Source: Elusimicrobiota bacterium
GTDB taxonomy: Bacteria; Elusimicrobiota; Elusimicrobia; FEN-1173
Assembly: GCA_003158755.1 (NCBI GenBank)
Contig: PMLF01000042.1
Span: 1 to 10,269 of the forward strand
Direction of reading: 5' to 3'
DNA: 10,269 bases
Shown piece by piece: positions 1 to 5,872 of the stretch. The notes beneath the pieces were generated by a model, which worked only from the letters and a program-made list of their open reading frames with translations, was not told the DNA's origin and made no database searches. The translations under genes were made by a program, and so were the position numbers. The number at the start of each line of letters is the position of its first letter. Position 1 is the stretch's first letter.

Positions 1-1094
1 TTCCCGGATCCCTCCCGCACGATGCGGAGGCTTTCCTCCACGTCGAAGGCCGGCTTGTAGCAGCGTTTCGACGTCAAAGCGTCGAAGACGTCGGCCAGGG
101 TCACGATCCGGCCTTCGATGGGGATCTCCTCCCAGGTCAAACCGTGAGGGTAACCCGACCCGTCCCACCACTCGTGGTGGGAAAGAGCCACCCGCTGGGA
201 CATGCGCAACAATTCATTGTCGGAACCCTTCAGGATCTCGGCGCCGTAGAGCGGGTGCCGCTTCATCTCCGTCCATTCCTCGTCGCTCAGCTTCCCCGGC
301 TTTTTCAGGATAGCGTCCGGCACGCCCAGCTTTCCGATGTCATGCATGGGGGCCGCGAGCTGCAGGCTCATGGTCCACTCCGCCGGCATCCCGATCTCCT
401 CGGAGATAATGGCGCAGAAGCGGCTCATGCGTTCCAGGTGGTTGCGGGTGTCCATGTCCTTGTATTCAGCCGCGGAGGCCAGGCGGAAGATGGTGTCCTT
501 GGCGGCGGCGCGGAGCTCGCCGTAGAGCTGGGCGTTCTCGACGGCCGTGGCCGCTTGGGCAGCGAAGATGGTCAGGATCTCCTCGTCGTTCCGGGTGAAG
601 GGTCCGCCCCGCTTGTTGAGCACTTGGAAAGCGCCGATGGTTTCGCCCTTGTTGTTCTGCATGGGAGCGGAGAGGAGGTTTCGGGTCTGGTAGCCGGTGG
701 ACTTGTCGATCTCGGGGTTGAAGCGGGCGTCCTTGTAGGCGTCGTGGATGTTGATCACGCGGCTGTGGGTGACGGTTTCTCCGACGATGCCCTTATGGGA
801 GGGGACGCGGATGGCCGGCGCGCCCGAGGCGATGCGGCTCCACAGCTCCCCGGCCTTCTTATCCAGGAGGAAGACCGTGCAGCGGTCCGCCCGCAAGACG
901 TTTTGCGCCACATCCACCAGAAGGTGCAGCAGGCCGTCCAACTCTTTGCGGGCCGACATTTTCTTGCCGTAGTCCAGCAAAAGGGAGAGCCGCCGCTTCC
1001 ACTCTTTCAGCTCTTGGTTTTCACGGACCAGTTTTTTGATTCGCGCGGACGACGTTGCTTTGGCGTCCACCCCCGATTTCCGCGCTTTCTTCAC
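1..1094 (-). CDS. GAF domain plus HD-GYP domain protein, probable cyclic di-GMP phosphodiesterase (C-terminus cut by window edge)
   Basis: Read on the minus strand from a GTG at 1094, this frame stays open to the window edge (364 visible residues). The order is a short basic, helical N-terminus (about 1-40), a GAF domain (about 40-180) and an HD-GYP domain from about 196. The GAF domain ends in the NK...F...DE signature of cyclic-nucleotide-binding GAFs (N160, K161, F166, D170, E171). The HD-GYP part shows H219, the H251-D252 pair in MHDIGKLG, H280, and HHEWWDGSGYP with G314-Y315-P316. Known HD-GYP enzymes hydrolyse cyclic di-GMP in the cytosol. The visible metal-ligand motifs look intact, so activity is likely, but the last part of the domain lies outside the window. 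The GTG start is chosen because AGGAGG (1099-1104) lies 4 nt upstream and because it overlaps the permease stop by 4 bp (GTGA), a typical coupling arrangement. No signal peptide or membrane segment is seen. The GAF ligand is unknown. Confidence 0.93.
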   Translation of the reverse strand, partial: MKKARKSGVDAKATSSARIKKLVRENQELKEWKRRLSLLLDYGKKMSARKELDGLLHLLVDVAQNVLRADRCTVFLLDKKAGELWSRIASGAPAIRVPSHKGIVGETVTHSRVINIHDAYKDARFNPEIDKSTGYQTRNLLSAPMQNNKGETIGAFQVLNKRGGPFTRNDEEILTIFAAQAATAVENAQLYGELRAAAKDTIFRLASAAEYKDMDTRNHLERMSRFCAIISEEIGMPAEWTMSLQLAAPMHDIGKLGVPDAILKKPGKLSDEEWTEMKRHPLYGAEILKGSDNELLRMSQRVALSHHEWWDGSGYPHGLTWEEIPIEGRIVTLADVFDALTSKRCYKPAFDVEESLRIVREGSG

Positions 1095-2497
1095 GCCGCC
1101 TCCTTCCTCATCCTCTCCCAAGCTCCCATTCCCGCCAAGTATACCGGAATCCCCATCAAAAGGGCGGCGATGCCGTAGATCGTCTCCCAAGGTTTGTACT
1201 CCCACGCGCCGTAGAGCATGTACCCGCACATGAGGATGAATACAAGGGGAGTGAAGGGATACAGCGGTAGCTTGTAGGGAATCTCCGCCGACGGCCGCCG
1301 CCGTCGCAGGACGATGGTCGAGGCGGCCAGGAGCGCAAAGAAGATCCAAACGACGCCGGCCGTAAATACCAATAATTTGTCGATGCTTTCGGGCTCGCAA
1401 TCCACCAGGAAAGCCATGGCCAGGGAAACGCCGAGGTTCAACAGGAGGGGCGCGACGTAGGAGGGTCGCTCCCAATCCTCGTGGAAGGTCACGCCCAAGT
1501 CTTCCGCGAAGGCGTGCGTCATGCGGGCGCCGGTGACCGTCAACCCGTTGATGGCGCCGGCCGTGGAGAGGACCAGGACGGACGCCATCACGATTTCTCC
1601 CAAGGGGCCGAACCACATTTTCATCAAGTCGGAGGAGAAGGTCCAAGACGACGCCAGCCCGGCGGGGGACAAGTGGAGGACGTAGACGAAGTTGATCAGG
1701 GCATATAGGAGCCCCAGTCCCGCCACGCCCGCGATCAAAGCCTTAGGGATGTTACGGGAAGGGTCCTTCATGTCGGCGGCGATGTAGGGGGCTTCGTTCC
1801 AGCCGCCGAAGACCCACATCACCGGGATAAGGGCGATGCCAAGGTTTTTGATCACGGTCCCCAGGGATGTTCCATCGGGCCAGACCAAGGGGACCAAGTT
1901 GGCTCCCTTGTCCCGCCCCAGGTACAGCCCTACGCCGACCAGGACGGCCAGGCAGAGGACTTTCATCGTGGTGAAGGCGTTTTGCAGGCGCTTCGAGGTT
2001 TTCACTCCCGCCAAGGTCATGCCGGTGAAGAAGGCCAGGGTGCCGAGGGTGATGATATAGATAACTTCCCGCTCGGTGCCCGGCGTCATCGGATTTCCCG
2101 CGGTCTCGAAGCCGCGACGGAGGAGGATGTCGGCGTTTACCGCCAGGATGATGGAGAGGCTCACGAGGGAAGCCGGACGTATGACGAGGATCTGGGCCCA
2201 GGCGAAGAGGAAGCTCAAGGGACTGCGGCCGCGGCGGCCGAAGGCCTCCTTGAGGAAGACGTATTCTCCTCCGTTGGAGGGGAACTGGCTCGCCAGTTCC
2301 GCGAAGCAAAAGGCTCCGCACAAGGCGATGACCGTGCCCGCGATCCACGCCGCCAGGATCATGACGACGGAGGGATTGTGCTCCGCGGCCAACTTCGGGA
2401 AGACGGCGAAAATTCCCGTGCCCAGCATGATCCCGACGATGAGGCCGACGCAGTCGGTCCAATCCAAAACTTTCTGAGGTCCGCGAGGTGTCTCCAT
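1091..2497 (-). CDS. APC-superfamily amino-acid permease (12 membrane helices)
   Basis: This 468-residue protein has the usual length and layout of an amino acid/polyamine/organocation (APC) transporter. About 12 hydrophobic helices are visible, the first at about 16-35 and the last at about 438-457. Helix 1 carries the unwound glycine motif GTGIF (26-30), which in the family forms the substrate-backbone binding site. After helix 6 comes FGGWNEAPYIAADMKDP (GGW at 231-233), close to the conserved segment of LAT-type exchangers and related permeases. It should move an amino acid across the inner membrane, but the substrate cannot be read from the sequence. The start at 2497 is chosen because the first helix begins about 15 residues later and GGAG (2508-2511) lies 10 nt upstream. 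The same frame stays open far upstream, but only as an antisense shadow of the neighbouring gene. The stop overlaps the GTG of the GAF/HD-GYP gene, so the two probably form an operon. Confidence 0.93.
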   Translation of the reverse strand: METPRGPQKVLDWTDCVGLIVGIMLGTGIFAVFPKLAAEHNPSVVMILAAWIAGTVIALCGAFCFAELASQFPSNGGEYVFLKEAFGRRGRSPLSFLFAWAQILVIRPASLVSLSIILAVNADILLRRGFETAGNPMTPGTEREVIYIITLGTLAFFTGMTLAGVKTSKRLQNAFTTMKVLCLAVLVGVGLYLGRDKGANLVPLVWPDGTSLGTVIKNLGIALIPVMWVFGGWNEAPYIAADMKDPSRNIPKALIAGVAGLGLLYALINFVYVLHLSPAGLASSWTFSSDLMKMWFGPLGEIVMASVLVLSTAGAINGLTVTGARMTHAFAEDLGVTFHEDWERPSYVAPLLLNLGVSLAMAFLVDCEPESIDKLLVFTAGVVWIFFALLAASTIVLRRRRPSAEIPYKLPLYPFTPLVFILMCGYMLYGAWEYKPWETIYGIAALLMGIPVYLAGMGAWERMRKEAA

Positions 2498-2519
2498 GGG
2501 AAGTCGTCTCCAAAAAGCC

Positions 2520-2548
2520 TTGACATTTAGTGATGTTCCACGTATCAG
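2520..2548 (+). promoter_or_regulatory. Candidate sigma70-type promoter for the methyltransferase-hydrolase gene
   Basis: A perfect TTGACA (2520-2525) is followed after 17 bp by TATCAG (2543-2548), which matches the TATAAT consensus at four of six positions. Transcription would start near 2555, only a few bases before the ATG at 2558, giving a nearly leaderless mRNA that lacks the weak AGGT Shine-Dalgarno (2547-2550). This inconsistency lowers confidence. The true start could be elsewhere, or the gene may be read without a leader. Confidence 0.35.
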
Positions 2549-2556
2549 GTAAATGT
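2523..2556. repeat. Imperfect inverted repeat (operator or hairpin candidate) in the divergent promoter region
   Basis: ACATTTA (2523-2529) is the exact reverse complement of TAAATGT (2550-2556). Inside it TGAT (2531-2534) mirrors ATCA (2544-2547), around a 9-nt centre. The arms therefore run almost continuously, with one unpaired base on the left and two on the right. The dyad covers the spacer and -10 of the candidate promoter and the weak Shine-Dalgarno of the plus-strand gene. As DNA it could be a repressor site serving both divergent genes. As RNA it could hide the ribosome-binding site. No regulator gene is visible in the window. Confidence 0.5.
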
Positions 2557-2557
2557 A

Positions 2558-5500
2558 ATGGTTAAACGAGCGATTGTAAATGGCTTCTTGCTGGCGGCGG
2601 CGGCCGCGCTCTGGGCGGCGGGCGGGGAAAATCGGATCGAGGTCCGGCCCACCGAGCAGAACTACTACCTGTCCACCTTGGCGGGGGAGTCGGAGCACTA
2701 CGCCCCCACCTTCTACGACGATTATTTGGTTTCCCTGGACGGAAAGCCGGTGGTGCAGTTCACCAAGGCCGGGGGTTCTCCCGTCGATTTCTATTTTTTC
2801 GTCACCGCGCCCGAGGACCTGGACCTCGCGGCCAAGGCCTTCGCCCAGGACAAGGCCCGCCTGGACGCCGCCGCCCCCGGCGCCGCCGAGGCTTTGGAGC
2901 GATACCGTCGGACGCGGCCTTCCTTTCCCAAGGGAGGTCTCTACGAGAAAGTCCTTTCCACCGTCAAGGAGATCACCTCCGTGGCTCCCCATAAGATCGT
3001 AGGGGAAGATGGGATGTCCGCCGAGATCGACGCCGCGTTGTATCAATACCTCGTCTCCTACGGCATCGACGACCTCTCCCGTCTCCGGGAGAGGCCGGTC
3101 CTCATCGGGATGCTTGTCAACAAGTTCTACACCCTGAGCACCACCTATCTCTTCCGCGACGACCCCTATGTCAAGGCGTTCTTGCCGTCCGTGCCGGCCT
3201 TCAAAGCCCGGGCGGAAATGGAGAAACGGCCCGTCAAGGTGAACGTGTTCGCCTGCTCCACGGGGGAAGAGGTCATCACCTACGCCATCGAGCTGCTGGA
3301 GGCGGGAGTGACGGATTTCACGATCCTGGGGTCCGACATCAACGAGCCGGGCCTCCGGTACGCCGAGGAAATGCGTTACTCCCGCGTCGCCTTGGAGAGG
3401 CTGCCGCTGGAGACTCGGGCGAAGGTGGAGAAATATTTCCGTCTGAATGAAACCCTGGGCCTCTGGGAACCCAAGGATCCGGCGTTCTTCAAAGCGAGGA
3501 TCCGGTACATCAGGCAGGATATCCTCAAAGATCTCCCCTCCGACCTCGACCCCCGCTTCGCCCCGCCGTACGATTTGGTTTCCATCATGAACGTCCTTTT
3601 TTATTTGGACGATGCCGCCGTGCAGGGCCGCAAAGACTCTTGGGCCCGGCTCGTTTATCCCGGCGGGATCCTGGTGCTCCACGATTTCTTCTATTCGGTC
3701 ATGGGGGGAACCTTGGGCAGGGATTGGGCGTTCCGTAATTTCCTTCCGATCAACGAATGGGTGAGCGTCCGCGCCGATCCTCAAATGACCCCGGAGGAGA
3801 AGAGGGCCTTTTACGAGAAGAATTTCGCGGACCATCCGTCGGACGGCACGTTCCTTTCGCTCCTCAACGCCTACATGTCCACCGGGCAAGGCGAGAAAGG
3901 CTCTCATTTGCGGGCGTCCTATTTGCAGGACCACCCGCGTTCGATCGTCGCCCTCGACGTAGCTTGGGAATATTTCAATCAAAAACAGGATGGGGAATCG
4001 TCCCGGCGGATTTTGGACCGGCTCCTCCGAATCCAACCCCACTCCCTGGACGCCCTCGCCAAGTTGATCGCGTCGGAGGTGGACCGGTCCGAAGGGATGT
4101 TCCTCGAATCCCTTCGCCGGGCCCAGGAGAAATTCATGGGAGGAGTCAAGAGCCGTCCGAAAGAGGCGGAAACGGCCGTTGATTTCCGGGAACCGTCCGG
4201 CGATAAATACGAGTATCTCCGCGCCCTCGCGAAAACCTATGACCTGGGACTCTTGGGGAGCGTCTATTCTTCTCGGAAAGACGAGGCCGACGCCGAGCGA
4301 GTTTGGGAGGAGGGATTCCGTCTGGCGGGGGAGGCGGTCCGGAAGAACCCCGATGTCCCCGCTCTCGCCCAATACCTCGATACGTTGGCGAAAGACGCCA
4401 TGGACCACTTCGCCGAAAAGGGTCGGTGGGACAAGGTGTTGGATATCCGTCGGCGTATCCGCGAGACCTTTGACGGAGCGTTTCGGGGCATGGATACTTT
4501 CCACCTACACGCGCTTCGCGGACATCTGGGCCTCTTCGAGGGAATGGCGTTGGCGGCATCGGGGTCGCCCGCCGACGCCCGCGCGGCCTTGGACGGAGCG
4601 TTGTCGGAGTTCGATTTGGCCCTCAACCTTTTGGACGAGATGATGGCTTCCCAACGCCCCTTTTTCTACGGTGACGTGGGAAGGGCCTCGATGGTCCGAG
4701 CCGAGCTGTTGGTGAAAATGGGAGCCATCGACGCGGCCCGCCGGGACAAGGAGCGGGGGCTTGAGTTGTTGGAAAAGGGGTTGTCTTACAACCCTCTTTA
4801 CGGAAAATCCATGCACGCTTGGAGAGAGGAATTTCTAAGCATGAAACTGCCGCCGGAGAACGCGGTAAACGTTCCCGTCCCCCTGACCGGAGCCTTGTTC
4901 CATTACCAGGACGACTACGGGCCGTACCGGTTCCGATCGGAGGTGATCCATTACAAGTCCGAGGACGGGGCCGATATCGAGGCCACCCAGCTCACTCCCG
5001 AAGCCAAAGCCCCCGCCCGTCCTGGATTGGTTTTCGTCCATATGTGGGCCCGGGACCGAAAGACCTGGTGGGGTCTGCCGGAGTTCCTGGCCAGCCACGG
5101 GTCTCCTTCCATATATATGGATCTGCGCGGACATGGGAATTCCCATTTTCCGGGTTCCGACTGGAAAGTGACCATCGACGACGATGATGTGAAGAAAGCG
5201 CGGTACAAGGATTTTCCCAAGGACGTTTACCCCGCGGTCGAGCGGATGCTCGCCAACTCCGCGGTCAAAGACGGTCGGCTGGTGATGATCGGGGCTTCCC
5301 TGGGCTGCCCCGTGGGAGTCATCGCCGCCGAAAAATACAAGGAGAAGTTCCTTGGCATGGTGATGCTGTCCCCATCCATTTCCTATTTCGGCGTCGATTG
5401 CCGGACCGCCTTGGAGGAGATGAAGAAGACCCCCCTCTTCGTCACGGCCGAAAAGAGCGACAACTCCTTCCGGTCGGCCAAGGATTTTTTCAACACGTCG

Positions 5501-5659
5501 GACGGTTACAAGATGTATCTCCAGCTCGAGAACGTGGGTCACGGCACCGACGCCCTTTACCGTGACTGCGGTCTTCCCACCATCATCCTTAACTGGCTGG
5601 AGCAGCTGGAATCCGTGGCTCCATCCATCCAAAAAATACGCAGTTCCAAAGAAAAATAA
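2558..5659 (+). CDS. CheR-type methyltransferase / TPR-like / alpha-beta hydrolase fusion with N-terminal signal-like segment
   Basis: A 1033-residue protein with at least three parts. Residues 1-23 look like a signal peptide or anchor (MVKR, then an Ala/Leu-rich stretch). Residues 25-110 match no family I recognise. About 110-385 follow the CheR methyltransferase layout: TTYLFRD (195-201), the SAM-binding motif NVFACSTGEE (229-238), an acidic residue after strand 2 (D260) and NVLFYLDD (N345), where CheR normally has RNVLIYF. About 420-790 are helical and TPR-like. About 815-1020 form an alpha/beta hydrolase: oxyanion-region H828, MDLRGHGNS, nucleophile elbow GASLG (S914), acid D968 and H995. 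CheR enzymes methylate glutamates of chemoreceptors, while hydrolases of this fold cleave esters, including methyl esters. Target and substrate here are unknown. The ATG at 2558 has a weak AGGT 7 nt upstream. The gene appears to be alone in its transcript, with a terminator behind it. Domain calls rest on motif reading; the TPR call is the weakest. Confidence 0.9.
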   Translation: MVKRAIVNGFLLAAAAALWAAGGENRIEVRPTEQNYYLSTLAGESEHYAPTFYDDYLVSLDGKPVVQFTKAGGSPVDFYFFVTAPEDLDLAAKAFAQDKARLDAAAPGAAEALERYRRTRPSFPKGGLYEKVLSTVKEITSVAPHKIVGEDGMSAEIDAALYQYLVSYGIDDLSRLRERPVLIGMLVNKFYTLSTTYLFRDDPYVKAFLPSVPAFKARAEMEKRPVKVNVFACSTGEEVITYAIELLEAGVTDFTILGSDINEPGLRYAEEMRYSRVALERLPLETRAKVEKYFRLNETLGLWEPKDPAFFKARIRYIRQDILKDLPSDLDPRFAPPYDLVSIMNVLFYLDDAAVQGRKDSWARLVYPGGILVLHDFFYSVMGGTLGRDWAFRNFLPINEWVSVRADPQMTPEEKRAFYEKNFADHPSDGTFLSLLNAYMSTGQGEKGSHLRASYLQDHPRSIVALDVAWEYFNQKQDGESSRRILDRLLRIQPHSLDALAKLIASEVDRSEGMFLESLRRAQEKFMGGVKSRPKEAETAVDFREPSGDKYEYLRALAKTYDLGLLGSVYSSRKDEADAERVWEEGFRLAGEAVRKNPDVPALAQYLDTLAKDAMDHFAEKGRWDKVLDIRRRIRETFDGAFRGMDTFHLHALRGHLGLFEGMALAASGSPADARAALDGALSEFDLALNLLDEMMASQRPFFYGDVGRASMVRAELLVKMGAIDAARRDKERGLELLEKGLSYNPLYGKSMHAWREEFLSMKLPPENAVNVPVPLTGALFHYQDDYGPYRFRSEVIHYKSEDGADIEATQLTPEAKAPARPGLVFVHMWARDRKTWWGLPEFLASHGSPSIYMDLRGHGNSHFPGSDWKVTIDDDDVKKARYKDFPKDVYPAVERMLANSAVKDGRLVMIGASLGCPVGVIAAEKYKEKFLGMVMLSPSISYFGVDCRTALEEMKKTPLFVTAEKSDNSFRSAKDFFNTSDGYKMYLQLENVGHGTDALYRDCGLPTIILNWLEQLESVAPSIQKIRSSKEK

Positions 5660-5750
5660 GTAAAATCGCCAAATCTCCATCGATTAAATTGTATTTCCAT
5701 TAATTGGTTCATCCGTTGCATCCAAATCATAAGCTGTGGGATTCGTTTTA

Positions 5751-5782
5751 TTGCGTGCGTTTTTTGCCGCAAGTTGTTTTTT
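5751..5782 (+). terminator. Probable rho-independent terminator after the methyltransferase-hydrolase gene
   Basis: TTGCG-t-GC pairs with GC-CGCAA (5751-5758 with 5766-5772). This gives a 7-bp stem with one bulged T and a GTTTTTT loop. After GTTG comes a run of six T (5777-5782). It lies about 90 bp after the stop at 5659. The stem is short and the T-run starts 4 nt after it, so strength is uncertain. Confidence 0.45.
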
Positions 5783-5786
5783 CGTA

Positions 5787-5809
5787 GGGGCGGGTCTGAG
5801 ACCCGCCCC
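5787..5809. repeat. Perfect 23-nt GC-rich palindrome (dispersed REP-like repeat candidate)
   Basis: GGGGCGGGTCT and AGACCCGCCCC are exact reverse complements around a single G, preceded by TTCGTA. In an AT-rich gap this block stands out sharply. No T-run follows it on either strand, so it is not a canonical terminator. GTAGGGGCGGG...CCCGCCCC sequences of this style are, to my recollection, dispersed in intergenic regions of many bacterial genomes. Membership in such a family is an inference. Confidence 0.6.
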
Positions 5810-5834
5810 ATGCAAAAGGTTGTTTTGTTGCATG
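5809..5834. repeat. Small inverted repeat CATGCAA / TTGCATG
   Basis: CATGCAA (5809-5815) is the reverse complement of TTGCATG (5828-5834), with a 12-nt G/T-rich spacer between them. It directly abuts the GC-rich palindrome, sharing its last C, and lies about 40 bp before the start of the secreted protein gene. It could be a regulator site or part of the neighbouring repeat element. A chance occurrence is possible. Confidence 0.35.
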
Positions 5835-5872
5835 AAAGGTTAAAGTGAAAGAATGCTGTCGAGTGAATGACA

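Larger units (their letters stand above)
2498..2557. promoter_or_regulatory. 60-bp divergent intergenic region between permease and methyltransferase-hydrolase genes
   Basis: This gap separates two genes transcribed away from each other, so promoters for both must lie here or inside the coding ends. It contains the permease ribosome-binding site (GGAG on the minus strand, 2508-2511), a sigma70-like element for the plus-strand gene and a long imperfect dyad, each listed separately. On the minus strand only a weak match (TTTACC followed by an AT-rich stretch) could serve as a promoter, and I do not call it. Confidence 0.6.
5660..5866. other. AT-rich intergenic region with terminator and palindromic repeat
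   Basis: This 207-bp gap is markedly richer in A+T than the flanking genes. It holds a probable terminator for the upstream gene, a perfect GC-rich palindrome and a small inverted repeat next to it, all listed separately. I find no convincing sigma70 promoter for the downstream gene, no tRNA and no known riboswitch core. In particular I see no cyclic di-GMP riboswitch, although a cyclic di-GMP-type enzyme is encoded nearby. Confidence 0.6.

Noticed and set aside
144..1178. 344-codon plus-strand open frame
   Set aside because: It is antisense to the GAF/HD-GYP gene, whose catalytic motifs are clear on the minus strand. No domain is visible in this frame.
2498..4504. Minus-strand frame continuing upstream of the permease for about 669 codons without a stop
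   Set aside because: It lies antisense to the methyltransferase-hydrolase gene, its translation shows no membrane or domain pattern, and the permease begins normally at 2497. It reflects GC-rich codon bias on the other strand.
1..5659. A chemotaxis operon, suggested by the CheR-like domain
   Set aside because: No receptor, CheA, CheW, CheY or CheB is present, the CheR-like domain sits in a fusion with a signal-like N-terminus, and its neighbours are a permease and a repeat protein.
4835..5680. 281-codon minus-strand open frame over the end of the fusion gene
   Set aside because: It is antisense to the hydrolase domain, which has an intact triad in the plus frame. The antisense translation shows no domain or membrane signature.
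5787..5809. GC-rich palindrome as an intrinsic terminator
   Set aside because: The hairpin is strong but no T-run follows it on either strand. The T-run near it (5777-5782) precedes it on the plus strand and fits the weaker hairpin at 5751-5772.
5660..5866. Cyclic di-GMP riboswitch controlling the secreted protein, suggested by the HD-GYP gene nearby
   Set aside because: I could not find the conserved GEMM-type core or its two-helix layout in this gap.
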